Positions 55,108 to 64,000 of a DNA stretch of 64,000 bases are shown here, in pieces. Numbering within the stretch: position 1 is the stretch's first letter; the number at the start of each line of letters is the position of its first letter. The notes beneath the pieces were generated by a model that saw only the letters and a list, made by a program, of their open reading frames with translations, searched no databases and was not told where the DNA came from. This DNA comes from Chelativorans multitrophicus (GTDB taxonomy: Bacteria; Pseudomonadota; Alphaproteobacteria; Rhizobiales; Rhizobiaceae). The position numbers and the translations under genes are program-made. The stretch spans positions 1-64,000 of the forward strand of contig NZ_JAAAPL010000007.1 in the NCBI RefSeq assembly GCF_011317445.1, written 5' to 3'.

Positions 55108-55227
55108 GTGGCAGATTATAAAAAGAAGCATTTATCGGAATCGATGTCACGAAGCTGAGGCACGCCATCGCGATTGCCGATTCCCGTCGGGATGGAGAAG
55201 TTCACTTCTTCGGCGAGGTAGACGCGC
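55108..55227 (+). pseudogene. IS110-family transposase N-terminal remnant
   Basis: The frame starting at 55131 reads FIGIDVTKLRHAIAIADS then RRDGEVHFFGEVDA, the RuvC-like N-terminus of IS110 transposases (GIDVxKxxHxxAI). A GTG at 55108 could be the old start in a shifted frame. The gene breaks off at about 55228, where an opposite-strand IS4-like fragment begins. Confidence 0.65.
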
Positions 55228-55550
55228 AACGGATCACCGACACGTTCGATTGTGTATTCGGTCGTGTCCTGCAGGATAAGGATTGGGCCTTCGCGCGCCG
55301 CAGTGGCGGCGAAATGACAGGCGAGAATACTATGTTCGGTCACCTAGGTTGTCAAAGAACCGGTAGGCGGCCTAGGTCGCTGCCCAGTCGCCGCAACCTG
55401 CGGGGATCGGCCTTGCCCGGCGCAGCTTACATCTGATCCAGCAACCGTCGCAGTCGACGGGCAAGGCGCTTATTATCATGAAGACCGGCCGCAGAAAGTT
55501 CTTCCTCCTGCCAAGCGGCTTCGCTGCTCCTGGATCTGCTTCGCATCCAT
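55228..55550 (-). pseudogene. IS4/Tn5-type transposase N-terminal remnant
   Basis: Minus-strand frames give AAWQEEELSAAGLHDNKRLARRLRRLL (the Tn5-type DNA-binding domain), then GDWAAT-stop-AAYRFFDNL, where an amber codon replaces the usual Lys. Next comes HFAATAAREGPILILQDTTEYTIERVGDP, the first acidic catalytic motif (DTTE). The remainder of the DDE domain is missing. It abuts the IS110-like fragment. The 270 bp from 55551 to 55822 hold no recognisable gene. Confidence 0.7.
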
Positions 55551-55822
55551 GACGCCCCGTGATTCGGCGTCACGGACAGAATCACGGCAGACTCAAACGA
55601 GGCAACAGCGCATGCCAACGATGTGGGTAATTGAAAGTTTCGCCGAAGGGATACGACGATACTGTCCTGTTTCGTGTTTCTTTAGCTTTTCTTCGCGGCC
55701 CGGAGCCTTCGCGGTGATACTCAGGAGCTGACCGTGAGGAAGCTGCCCAGGAAAGTTGCCAAGGATTTCTGCGCTTCGGCCGGATCATGACGCGCCCGCT
55801 CGTTAGCCTGAAGGTCGGCCAT

Positions 55823-58800
55823 TCAAGGCTTGAGCGTGGCTCTCATTGATTCCCGTTCCAGGATCTGCTCGCTCTCGGTCTGCCTCGCGACAAACTCACC
55901 ATGCCGGACGCTCGAGTACACCTTCATCACGGCATCCAGTCCGTCCTGATCGGACTGCGAAACGGAAGGATGCGTGACCTGCCGATTCGCAATTGATCCT
56001 CGTGCAAGCTCTCTTGCGCCTTCGTCGCCGAATCGGGACTCGACCGATTTCTTGAGCGCTGAGATCTCTTCGTTGACCGCTGGATCAAACGAAACCGTCT
56101 TGAATACCTCGGCCCGCTCCTGATTGTCCTTGGCCTGGGCAACTTTCGCCAGCATCGCTTTCGCCTCCTCCGACACATCCCTCACCTCGACCGCGTCGGC
56201 CCTCATCTGACGTTCGACATCGTAACGATAAGTCTGCACGGAACGATGTTCGAACTCTGCGGTACGCACGACATTCGGTCCTATCGCGGCGGCACCTCGT
56301 TCGGCCGCTCCGCGCTCTTCGCGCGCCTTGGCGCCGGCGAAAAACCCTTCTCGGCCGCGAAGCTCACCAAGCAGGCTGAAGTCGGCCGAGATACGCTGTG
56401 CAGCGCTCGTTGGTCCGTCGCGTGCGATGATGTCGTCGAGACGCCGTTCCGCCGACTTCGGATCACGGTAGGCTGCCTCGAGGTAAATCGAGAGGGCCTG
56501 GCGCTCACGCTGCACATCTGCGTCCCGACCGATGGCAGCAGCAATGCCGGCGTCGTCCAATGCTCGCCCAAGACTGTCGCGACGAATGCCGTCTAGACCG
56601 ACGGCTTGGAACGCAGGGATGAGCACCCGCCTCTCATCGCTTGCTCGATCCCCAGTGCTGCTCGCAGGCTTTTCGTCTCCACTAGTCCCGGTAGGTTGCC
56701 GACGGCCGGCGTCATCCGAAACGATGAGCTCCTCCGGGGCCGAGCGCTGCCGTGTGGCTTTCGCGTCTGGCTCGTCCTTTCTCGCCGCCGGCTGCTCCAC
56801 TGCGCTTGCCCCACCCCTCCCGTCGCTCCGTCCGCCGCTTCCCTTCGCTATAACGCCCGTTTCCATCTCCGACCTCCGTCGATTCTGACCAGACTCTGCG
56901 CGCGCCCACTCCTCGTTCGCGACCGGACCGGTCGCCTGGCGCCGTCCCTCCCCTTCACGGCCCTTCTCCGCCACAGCACCCGCTTCCGCGGCTCGCAACT
57001 CGCCCAGCCTCACCTTCTGCTCCGCGCTGAGTTCATCATGGGTCGCGTAGGCCACCGAAGCCGACTTGATCTCGTTGCGTCCGATCTGCCGCGCAAGTTG
57101 CCTGAGATCGCGCGCCGTCTCGGTTGCTACAAAAATCGTAGCGCTCTCGCGCTGCCTGGTCAGCGCGACATAGCTTGAGGCTGCACGCCAATGATGCGTG
57201 TGCAGGAGATAGGTATGGTCAAGCGTCTTGCCCTGCCCCTTGTAGATTGTGCCGGCATAGCCGTGCCTAAACCCTGAAAACTCCGACGCGTACCACTCAA
57301 CTTTTCTTCCTTCCCGACCCGCTGCAGCATCGAGCGTCACACCGATCCGGCCAAAGTTCCTGTCGATTCTGTCAATGACGCCGGCATTGCCGTTATAGAT
57401 GCCGGCTCCCTTTGCCGTGTCGGTGAACTGCACCCGGTCACCGACCGCGAAGGGCGCCTCCCCATGTTTGGTGGTGAACACAAAGTCCTCGCCGAGTTCG
57501 CCTCGCTCCTTGCGCACCGCTCGCAGATCCTTGTTCAGGACATCGACATCCTTGTTGGTGTAGGCGAACACAAAGCGCGACGATGAAGGATGATCGTGCG
57601 AATCCTTGGCCCACTGCTCGACCAGCTTGCCCCGCAACTCTTCTTGCTTTGAAGTCCAGACTATCGCCTTGTTACGAGCAAACGATCGAAGGGCGTCCTC
57701 GAAGCGTCCATCTGACAGATCGCGGGCCGCCGCGCGCTGCCAATCCACCTTCTGGCGCGTAACCTGCGTGATCTCCGCCGAGCCATGCTCTTTCTTTAAC
57801 TCGGTGAATAACCCGCCGCGTTCGATCGAACCAAGCTGCCGGTCGTCGCCGGCCAGGATGACCTTGGCGCCATACAGTCGGGCCTCGCGCAGCACCTCGC
57901 CCGTAACCTTGGCGTCCATCATCGCCGCCTCATCAACGACAACAAGAGTGCGCCGATCCCACTGCACGCGTCCGTTCTTCAACCGAAACAGCTCCGCATG
58001 AACGGTTGAGCTTCGACTAAGCCCCGCACGGCCAAAACCGGAAGAGCCAAAATCCGTACGGCCCAGGCCTGGGCCAAAGCCCTCGTCTTTCATCGCCTGC
58101 GCCACGGCATTGGTCGGCGCCAGGCCGATAACACGATAGCCCGCCGCCTCATGCGCCTCACGGATCGAACCAAGGACAAAACTTTTTCCCGTGCCCGCAC
58201 GTCCTTCGATGATTTTCAGCCCGCCCGAACCCGTCGCATGATCGAACGCCGCAAGCTGGTCCGCCCGCAACGCGCGCGCGGCCGTTACGCGCTGCCTGGC
58301 GACATCCCCCAGATTTCGGTGTGATCCACCGACCACTTGCCGACCATCGGCAAGAGCCAAAACCTCCTGATCCCGCACAGCCCGCGTCGTCCAGCGCCCG
58401 ACACCGTCTCCTGTATCCCGGTCATGCAATGCCAGCACATCGCCTCGGCCGAGCACCTTGGCCTTCACCTCTGACCGCTCGCCCTCGTCGCGAATATGCT
58501 TTTTCAAATGCCGATCGAGATCATACTCGGAAAAACTCGCCTGGTTGCGCGTCAGCACGCCAAGCACGTGCTCGGGATCGCGCGCCGCCTGTTCGTTCGC
58601 CTTGCGGATCTGCTCGGCACGCACATTCGCCTCAGCCTCTGGCACCCGCATGCGGATCGGCCCAATATGTTCCTGCGGCACCGCGCTCGTCGCGTCGACC
58701 CGGATCGAAAGGCCCTGTTCGGCAAAATACCGGTTCTGGTGATCTCGCCACAATTGGCCCCAGGCTTCGCCTTCCGCCACGATGGCTCGCCCCCCGCCAC

Positions 58801-59311
58801 GCTTGATGACGGGATCGAGATCGCGCGCCTTCTTCGCCGCAAAACCATCCTCTCCCAAACGTCGCGTCGTGATCAGCAAATGCGCATGATAATTGGCCCG
58901 CTCCCCTTCGCTCTCCGCCCCGTGCGGTGAATGCACGTCCAGCTGCACCGCCAGGCCTTTGGAGACAAAATGCTCGATCGCGAACGACCGTGCCAGTTCG
59001 ACGCGATCGTCATGACCGAGCTCGGTATTCGCCGGCAGCGCCAGCACGATCTCGCGGGCGAGTTGCGCGTCCTTGCGCTTCTCCATGGCCTCTGCTGCAT
59101 TCCACAGCGTGTCGCTCGACGACAGCTCGGCAGGTGCTCCTTCCGGCAGCAGCACCTCGTGATGCTCCGGGGCTTCGCGGTGCTTGAAATAGAACACCTC
59201 GCCGGTGCGTTCGGCCCGGATCGCCTCACGGCCGCTATAGGCGGCTGAGCGTACGGCGCTGCCGCCGTCGGCACGGGAAATGTAGCGGGCACGGGCAAAG
59301 GCGATGGCCAT
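55823..59311 (-). CDS. traA: Ti-type conjugative relaxase-helicase TraA
   Basis: 1162 residues from the ATG at 59311 (MAIAFARARYISRADGG). The N-terminal MobA/MobL relaxase region has RSAAYSGREAI, the early active-site region, and the metal-binding motif NYHAHLLITTR. The middle holds an SF1 helicase with Walker A EGRAGTGKSFVLG and Walker B LVVVDEAAMMD, plus a late SF1 motif (GYAGTIYKGQGKTLDHTY). The C-terminal 350 residues are charged and low in complexity. It nicks oriT and unwinds the transferred strand. It is divergent from traD and traG, the gene layout around oriT in Ti-like systems. Confidence 0.92.
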   Translation of the reverse strand: MAIAFARARYISRADGGSAVRSAAYSGREAIRAERTGEVFYFKHREAPEHHEVLLPEGAPAELSSSDTLWNAAEAMEKRKDAQLAREIVLALPANTELGHDDRVELARSFAIEHFVSKGLAVQLDVHSPHGAESEGERANYHAHLLITTRRLGEDGFAAKKARDLDPVIKRGGGRAIVAEGEAWGQLWRDHQNRYFAEQGLSIRVDATSAVPQEHIGPIRMRVPEAEANVRAEQIRKANEQAARDPEHVLGVLTRNQASFSEYDLDRHLKKHIRDEGERSEVKAKVLGRGDVLALHDRDTGDGVGRWTTRAVRDQEVLALADGRQVVGGSHRNLGDVARQRVTAARALRADQLAAFDHATGSGGLKIIEGRAGTGKSFVLGSIREAHEAAGYRVIGLAPTNAVAQAMKDEGFGPGLGRTDFGSSGFGRAGLSRSSTVHAELFRLKNGRVQWDRRTLVVVDEAAMMDAKVTGEVLREARLYGAKVILAGDDRQLGSIERGGLFTELKKEHGSAEITQVTRQKVDWQRAAARDLSDGRFEDALRSFARNKAIVWTSKQEELRGKLVEQWAKDSHDHPSSSRFVFAYTNKDVDVLNKDLRAVRKERGELGEDFVFTTKHGEAPFAVGDRVQFTDTAKGAGIYNGNAGVIDRIDRNFGRIGVTLDAAAGREGRKVEWYASEFSGFRHGYAGTIYKGQGKTLDHTYLLHTHHWRAASSYVALTRQRESATIFVATETARDLRQLARQIGRNEIKSASVAYATHDELSAEQKVRLGELRAAEAGAVAEKGREGEGRRQATGPVANEEWARAESGQNRRRSEMETGVIAKGSGGRSDGRGGASAVEQPAARKDEPDAKATRQRSAPEELIVSDDAGRRQPTGTSGDEKPASSTGDRASDERRVLIPAFQAVGLDGIRRDSLGRALDDAGIAAAIGRDADVQRERQALSIYLEAAYRDPKSAERRLDDIIARDGPTSAAQRISADFSLLGELRGREGFFAGAKAREERGAAERGAAAIGPNVVRTAEFEHRSVQTYRYDVERQMRADAVEVRDVSEEAKAMLAKVAQAKDNQERAEVFKTVSFDPAVNEEISALKKSVESRFGDEGARELARGSIANRQVTHPSVSQSDQDGLDAVMKVYSSVRHGEFVARQTESEQILERESMRATLKP

Positions 59312-59557
59312 GCCGACAGAATGCCGCATCTGAAACCCAAGCGCAAGCAAGCATTCGAAGAATGCATATTGCGTCTGCACATATCCGTCACATGGTATCT
59401 AGACAGGGGGCGGCAGCCATGGCAAATTGAAGACAGCGCGCGTCAGGCCCAAAGGCCGGTCGACCGCACCAGCCGAGCGATTCAGGGTTTGAAGGCGCCC
59501 TTCCCGGCTGGCAAACTCCACACGGGCTTGGGAAGACGGAAACGGAGACATCCGCCA
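59312..59557. other. Divergent traA/traD intergenic region, candidate origin of transfer
   Basis: In Ti-like systems oriT lies between the divergent tra operons, exactly this position. The minus strand at 59495-59502 reads AAGGGCGC, as in the nick region of the RSF1010/Ti type as I recall it. A perfect inverted repeat GCATTC-GAA-GAATGC is at 59351-59365. The two signals are suggestive only. Confidence 0.4.
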
Positions 59558-60103
59558 ATGGCCCGCACCTCGCTTGCCGAACGCATGAGCCGCCTGGAAC
59601 AGCAACGGGCAAAACTCGCCGAGCAGGAAGCAAAGCTGAAGGCCGACGAGCGCAAGCAGCGAACGCGCCGCCTGATCGAGGCCGGCACGCTCATCGAAAG
59701 AGCCGGCCTGCTAGACCTCGAAGAGACATCTCTTTATGGCGCGCTGCTGTCACTGGCTGGTTTAGCGGGCGACAAGGCAAAAGTTGCAGAATGGGCGAAG
59801 GCCGGTAAAGCAGCGCTTGATGAGCAGACCAAAGCCGACGACGCTGCAAGGGAACCGCTGACCGTCACCTTCCCTGCGCCGTTGCCAACCTCGTTTGCTA
59901 CACGCTTGCGCGCCGCAGGTCTGCGCTGGAACAAGCTCCTGCAGCACTGGGAGGGTTTTGTCGATCACATCGCGGTGGCCGCGCTAACGGCGGAACACGG
60001 CGGCTCGGTGACACGCCTTCGCTCTGGCGATGTCCTTGACGGGGATGGCCTGGCCAAAAAGTCAACCGGTGGCAGACCGTCTGGCAAGTCACCGGGCTCG
60101 TAG
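59558..60103 (+). CDS. Conjugal transfer protein TraD-like
   Basis: 181 residues. The N-terminal coiled-coil stretch SRLEQQRAKLAEQEAKLKADERKQRTRRLIEAGTLIERAGL is typical of the TraC/TraD family of Ti-type systems, accessory relaxosome proteins. The C-terminal half (LRAAGLRWNKLLQHWEGFVD) is an added domain seen in longer versions. The ATG at 59558 follows ACGGAGA. It is 25 bp upstream of traG. Confidence 0.8.
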   Translation: MARTSLAERMSRLEQQRAKLAEQEAKLKADERKQRTRRLIEAGTLIERAGLLDLEETSLYGALLSLAGLAGDKAKVAEWAKAGKAALDEQTKADDAAREPLTVTFPAPLPTSFATRLRAAGLRWNKLLQHWEGFVDHIAVAALTAEHGGSVTRLRSGDVLDGDGLAKKSTGGRPSGKSPGS

Positions 60104-60128
60104 CGACAGGCGCGCGGTGGGACAAAAG

Positions 60129-62177
60129 ATGCTCGGTCGACTTTCCTACAATTCGTTCCGCATTGCCATCAAGGCATCGATCGCCATCCTGCCGCTCGAC
60201 ATCTGGTATCCCGCCTGGCGTTATGCTTACGCGCTCTGGGGTGACGCGCTGATCGGCTGGTACCAGAGCGGCCTGTCACCAGCATCGGTCACGTACCGGC
60301 TTGGCTACGCGGCTTGGCCTTCGGTTGCTTTGATCGGTCCCGCCGCGACTATGACGATCGCGTTGATGTTGCGGCGATCAGGAATGGTGTTGCCGCTCAC
60401 GGCGATCGCCGGCGTGTTCGGCATGGCCGCTGCCACGTTTCTCAGTGTCTGGCCCGAGGCGATACGATTGCTTTCTTATAGGCCTGCCTACGCCTGGTCC
60501 GACATTTTGCGCACCGCGGACATGTCCGTCTTCTATGCCGGCGTCGTGGGCTTTCTCGCGACCATCGCCGGCGTAAGAATGCTGATGGGCAAGTCGCTGC
60601 GCGGCCCGGGAATAAGACCGGTTGAGCGCGCCGCCTCGGACATTTTTGGCCACGCCGACTGGATGGAGATCCGCGAAGCGCAAAACCTTTTCTCCAATGC
60701 GAACAGGTCCTCGGATGCAAAAAACCTCGGGGGTGTCGTCATCGGCGAGGCCTATCGCGTCGATCATGATGCACCGGCAAGGCGCAGCCAAAAGTTCGAT
60801 CCACATGATCGCAAGACATGGGGCAAGGGCGGCAAGGCGCCGTTGCTCACCTTTGATCTTTCCTGGGGCGGCACGCACGGTCTCGTCTTTGCCGGCTCCG
60901 GCGCCTACAAGACTGTGTCGGTCTGCGTGCCGACTTTGCTTACCTATCGCGGCCCGATCGTCACCCTCGATCCGTCATCGGAGCTGGCGCCGATGCTGAC
61001 TGGCGCGCGCACGGGCATGGGTCGGCGCGTTATCTCGATCGATCCGATGAAGGGGACCGGCAGCTTCAATGCGCTCGGCTGGCTGGACAAGGAGTCGCCG
61101 CTGATCGACGGTGACATCCGCTCCGTCGTCGACTGGATCTGCGGCGAGAAGGTTTCCGCAACCCGCGATGCGCCGCACGCCACCTCGGGAAAAGCCTTCT
61201 TCGAGGGCCGCGGCAAGGCGATCGTCGAGGCGCTTTTGTCCGACATCGTCTTCGATGGTGAGTTGCCGGACGACAAGCGCAACCTCGTCACGCTGGCCGA
61301 ACGGCTTGCCTTTCCGGAAAAGGCGATGCGGGACGAGCTGGCGCGCATCCACGAACATTCGTCTTCGCACCGTGCCCGCCATCTCGCCGGCCAGCTGATG
61401 GATCTGGTTGCCGAAACGTTTTCCGGTGTCTACGGCAATATGAGCGAACAGACCGAATGGCTGGCCAATCCTGCCTACGCAAAACTCGTTTCCGGCAATA
61501 GCTTTAAGACAGCGGATCTTGTCGCCGGCGATCTCGATCTTTTCATCAACTTGCCCATGAAGGTGCTGGAATCGACACCGGCGCTTGCCCGCGTCGTCGT
61601 CGGATCGCTGCTCAATGCCGTCTACGAGGCCGACGGCCGTTTGCCCGGCGGCCGTGTCGTCTTCCTGCTCGATGAAGTCGCCCGCCTCGGCTACATGAAT
61701 TCGCTTGCCAGGGCGCGCGACGCCGGTCGCAAATACGGCATTACGCTGGTCATGCTCTACCAGTCCGAGGGCCAATTGAAAGAACAATGGGGCGACGGCG
61801 GCAAAAGCGCCTGGTTCGAAAGCGCTTCCTGGCGCTCCTATGCCGCGATCGGCTCGCTCGAACAGGCCCGTGCCGTCTCCGAGGCGCTCGGCGAGCATGG
61901 TGTCGTCTTGAACAGCGAGACGAAGAACCGGGGCAAGAGCGCGAAGCCGCTCGAGATCGGCACCGCCTCGACCGGCGCCTCGGAGCAACGTTCGGAGCGC
62001 GGCCGGCGTCTGGCAACCGTCTCCGAAATCCTGGCCGACGCTCGGGCCGACGAGCAGTTCGTCTTTGTGCAAGGCAGAAAGCCGCTGCGCTGCGGACGCG
62101 CTATCTATTTCCGCAGACCGGAGATGGTCGCAAAGGTCGCAGACAATCGTTTCGCGCCGCATGCGACGATTACGTGA
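60129..62177 (+). CDS. traG: Type IV coupling protein TraG
   Basis: 682 residues of the VirD4/TraG family, with several N-terminal TM helices (roughly residues 15-160). The NTPase domain has the phosphate loop FAGSGAYKTVSVCVP and Walker B VVFLLDEVARLG. It links the relaxosome to the secretion channel. The ATG at 60129 (MLGRLSYNSFRIAIK) is preferred over upstream in-frame starts inside traD. Confidence 0.92.
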   Translation: MLGRLSYNSFRIAIKASIAILPLDIWYPAWRYAYALWGDALIGWYQSGLSPASVTYRLGYAAWPSVALIGPAATMTIALMLRRSGMVLPLTAIAGVFGMAAATFLSVWPEAIRLLSYRPAYAWSDILRTADMSVFYAGVVGFLATIAGVRMLMGKSLRGPGIRPVERAASDIFGHADWMEIREAQNLFSNANRSSDAKNLGGVVIGEAYRVDHDAPARRSQKFDPHDRKTWGKGGKAPLLTFDLSWGGTHGLVFAGSGAYKTVSVCVPTLLTYRGPIVTLDPSSELAPMLTGARTGMGRRVISIDPMKGTGSFNALGWLDKESPLIDGDIRSVVDWICGEKVSATRDAPHATSGKAFFEGRGKAIVEALLSDIVFDGELPDDKRNLVTLAERLAFPEKAMRDELARIHEHSSSHRARHLAGQLMDLVAETFSGVYGNMSEQTEWLANPAYAKLVSGNSFKTADLVAGDLDLFINLPMKVLESTPALARVVVGSLLNAVYEADGRLPGGRVVFLLDEVARLGYMNSLARARDAGRKYGITLVMLYQSEGQLKEQWGDGGKSAWFESASWRSYAAIGSLEQARAVSEALGEHGVVLNSETKNRGKSAKPLEIGTASTGASEQRSERGRRLATVSEILADARADEQFVFVQGRKPLRCGRAIYFRRPEMVAKVADNRFAPHATIT

Positions 62178-62189
62178 TCGGACAGCGCG

Positions 62190-63362
62190 ATGCGCAGGAT
62201 CGGCCTTGCAGAAATCCTCCTCGGCCTCGTTGCGCTGATCGTCATCCTTGCCGTCGCCGAAACCTATGCCGGTATTATTCTTGTCATCGCAGTTGCCATC
62301 ATGGCCTGGCGGCTGGCACGCGCGGCAACGCACGGCGTTCCGATGTCCCGCAAAATCCGGATGGAAAATGGAGGCGCTCAAGGAGCGGGTGACGAAGTCC
62401 CCGTTCTACCGATCCGCGTCGCAAAAGATCGGCCGCTTGAAGAAATCCTTGCGGAACTCGACGCCATGACCGGCTGGCATTCGGTCAAGGCAGAGGTCAG
62501 GAAACTGGTCGCGGTGCTGCAGGCGGAACAGGAACGCCGCCGGTACGGCATCGCGACCACGCCTCCCAGCCTGCATCTGGTCTTCCTCGGCAACCCCGGC
62601 ACCGGCAAGACCACGGCCGCCCGCCTCATGGGCGAGATGTTTCGCACCCTCGGCCTACTCAAATCCGGTCATGTCGTCGAGGTCGACCGAAGCCAGCTCG
62701 TCGCCGGCTATATCGGCCAGACCGCGATCAAAACGCGCAAAGCTATCGAGGCAGCCCTCGACGGCGTGCTCTTCATCGACGAGGCTTATGCGCTGGCCCC
62801 ACAGCATGCCGGCAATGACTTTGGCCGCGAGGCGGTCGACACTATGCTCAAGCTCATGGAGGACCACCGCGACCGTCTTTGCGTCATTGTTGCCGGTTAC
62901 ACCGGCGAGATGCGCCGCTTTCTCGATTCGAACCCCGGCCTTCGATCGCGTTTCACTCGCACCATCCTGTTCGAGGACTATGCGCCCGCCGAGCTTCTTG
63001 CCATTTTCCGCGACCTGGCCAAACGCGACGGTTTTGTTCTCGATGCGGCGGCCAGCGAAGCCGCCGAACTCGCCTGCGTGCGCATGGAGGCCGAATATGG
63101 CGGCGACGCGACCTGGAATCAGATCGCCGAGCAAAACTCGTCGGACCAAGAGCTTTGGGACCAAAAAGCTCCGGACAAAAGTTCCTTCGGCAATGGGCGC
63201 GCCGTGCGCACGCTGTGGGAGCGCACGCGCGAGGCCCAGGCCATGCGGTTGGCAACGAAAGGCGTCGGAAGTGCCGGCCGCGACGCCATCATGCGCATCG
63301 ACGTCTCCGACATAGAAGCCGCGGAAACCGATCGGACAAAAGCGGCGGGAGCAGGCCGGTGA
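62190..63362 (+). CDS. Membrane-anchored AAA ATPase of the CbbX/SpoVK type
   Basis: 390 residues. Two hydrophobic segments occupy residues 8-45, then a CbbX-like AAA domain with Walker [12 protein letters not shown] (134-141), Walker [13 protein letters not shown], sensor stretch [24 protein letters not shown] and arginine-finger region. Near residues 308-335 an extra polar segment ([20 protein letters not shown]) interrupts the region before [16 protein letters not shown]. It follows traG by 12 bp, so it is part of the conjugation operon, perhaps remodelling transfer proteins (inference). Confidence 0.85.
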   Translation: MRRIGLAEILLGLVALIVILAVAETYAGIILVIAVAIMAWRLARAATHGVPMSRKIRMENGGAQGAGDEVPVLPIRVAKDRPLEEILAELDAMTGWHSVKAEVRKLVAVLQAEQERRRYGIATTPPSLHLVFLGNPGTGKTTAARLMGEMFRTLGLLKSGHVVEVDRSQLVAGYIGQTAIKTRKAIEAALDGVLFIDEAYALAPQHAGNDFGREAVDTMLKLMEDHRDRLCVIVAGYTGEMRRFLDSNPGLRSRFTRTILFEDYAPAELLAIFRDLAKRDGFVLDAAASEAAELACVRMEAEYGGDATWNQIAEQNSSDQELWDQKAPDKSSFGNGRAVRTLWERTREAQAMRLATKGVGSAGRDAIMRIDVSDIEAAETDRTKAAGAGR

Positions 63363-63799
63363 CCGCCGGCACATCTCTTGCAGATATCGGGGCGGTGCTC
63401 GTGCGCTGGGCAAAACTCGTCCCTGCCCTGCTCTGGCGCGATCCGATCTTTCGTTACGCCGCGATCGCCGCTGCCGTCGCGATGATCTTTCTCATCGCGC
63501 GCCTGGCGCAGGATCTTGCCGGGCCGGGCGCCATACCGCCGGCCGGACAGGCCACACAGGGGTCCGGCGGACCGGCCGGCGATCCCGGCCATGTCGATGA
63601 AGGCGACGATGCGCGCGGCACCGGAATGGAACAGGATGAAGAGCAGCCGCCGCGGCCCGGATCGGCCTCGACGTTACCGGCCCGGGAGGAGACGACGCCG
63701 CGCGTGATCGCGCCGGGCCGGTCGCTCGAGAATATCGAGGTCGAGCCGGCGCCGGCCGACAGTTTTGGCACGATGCCGACAGGAGACCCAAAAAGATGA
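63359..63799 (+). CDS. Small membrane protein of the conjugation operon
   Basis: 146 residues from a GTG at 63359 that overlaps the ATPase stop. One TM helix (residues 34-52, [19 protein letters not shown]) is followed by a long disordered Gly/Pro/acidic tail, probably periplasmic. No family is recognised. Its stop overlaps the start of the next gene (ATGA). Confidence 0.65.
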   Translation: MTAGTSLADIGAVLVRWAKLVPALLWRDPIFRYAAIAAAVAMIFLIARLAQDLAGPGAIPPAGQATQGSGGPAGDPGHVDEGDDARGTGMEQDEEQPPRPGSASTLPAREETTPRVIAPGRSLENIEVEPAPADSFGTMPTGDPKR

Positions 63800-64000
63800 C
63801 ATCACAGGGCAAGACCTTCATGGCCAGCGCGGCCGCCCTTGCGATCGCAAGCTTCTGGCCTGGGGTGACGCCCGTTGTCGCGCACGATGGGACCCCCGAA
63901 ACCGTCGAGCAGCGTCTCGAGCGTATCGAGCAGAAGCTCGACCGCATCCTTGAACGCCTCGAAGAAGAGGGACTGAAGACTGGGCCAGTCGCGGCCGGCG
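63796..64000 (+). CDS. Exported coiled-coil protein, cut by the window end
   Basis: The first 68 residues are visible: a signal peptide ([19 protein letters not shown] to about VVA-HD), then a short coiled coil (VEQRLERIEQKLDRILERLEEEG). No stop is reached before the end. It follows by 4-bp overlap, so it belongs to the same conjugation operon. The family is unknown. Confidence 0.6.
   Translation, partial: MTSQGKTFMASAAALAIASFWPGVTPVVAHDGTPETVEQRLERIEQKLDRILERLEEEGLKTGPVAAG

Noticed and set aside
60975-62381. 468-codon minus-strand frame opposite traG
   Set aside because: TraG Walker motifs lie on the plus strand; no motif is seen in the antisense frame.

Overview
The window looks like a high-GC alphaproteobacterium of the order Rhizobiales (Hyphomicrobiales), plausibly Phyllobacteriaceae-like (Mesorhizobium, Aminobacter, Nitratireductor). 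This rests on the gene families (NnrR/NnrS/NirK/NirV denitrification genes, Ti-type TraA/TraG, FtrABCD) and on gene style, not on a phylogenetic marker. No rRNA or tRNA gene was recognised.

Region 1 (1-25.1 kb) is a nitrite/nitric-oxide respiration island. It starts in a broken SCO gene next to insertion-sequence-like repeats. It then carries a cytochrome b-ferredoxin-MvhD fusion, hemerythrin, idi and hemN, an O2-independent ubiquinone set (ubiT, ubiU, ubiV, a ubiD/ubiX pair), DUF2249 and DUF6455 proteins, two nnrS genes, an ftrABCD-type iron importer, a 12-TM orphan membrane protein, a Fe-S/NO-defence group (DUF2249 x2, DUF59, truncated hemoglobin, Rrf2 regulator, DUF1858), nnrR, pseudoazurin, nirK and nirV. 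NO reductase (nor) and N2O reductase (nos) genes are not in the window. Seven palindromes of the TTGCG-N4-CGCAA type (CRP/FNR/NnrR class) sit at the promoters of this island, and an eighth lies 30 kb away before a second DUF6455 gene.

Region 2 (25.4-35.0 kb) is a glycine-to-serine-to-pyruvate operon: LysR regulator, glyA, lpdA, gcvT, gcvH, gcvP, sdaA. Region 3 (35.0-38.9 kb) is a graveyard. It holds an IS481-like remnant, a gamma-glutamyltransferase remnant, a decayed second copy of lpd-gcvT-gcvH-gcvP, an intact-looking IS630 element inside that lpd copy with a TA duplication, and an IS66 remnant.

Region 4 (38.9-49.1 kb) is a catabolic gene set: a seven-gene minus-strand run encoding a polyamine-type ABC transporter, both subunits of an N,N-dimethylformamidase-like amidohydrolase and a GntR/FCD regulator, plus a divergent DmpA-type aminopeptidase and a class III aminotransferase. 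An 18-bp motif is shared by the two control regions.

Region 5 (49.6-53.4 kb) is visibly less GC-rich. A tandem glycine riboswitch precedes a short GcvT-like protein and a 993-residue fusion of a class V aminotransferase (SerC-like) with a D-2-hydroxyacid dehydrogenase (SerA-like). This is the most unusual locus in the window.

Region 6 (54.4-64 kb) has the second DUF6455 gene, transposase remnants (IS110-like, IS4/Tn5-like), then conjugation genes: traA relaxase-helicase, divergent traD and traG, an AAA ATPase and two small membrane or exported proteins running off the end. The right part is therefore probably a plasmid or integrative conjugative element, and the accessory nature of regions 3-5 fits that.
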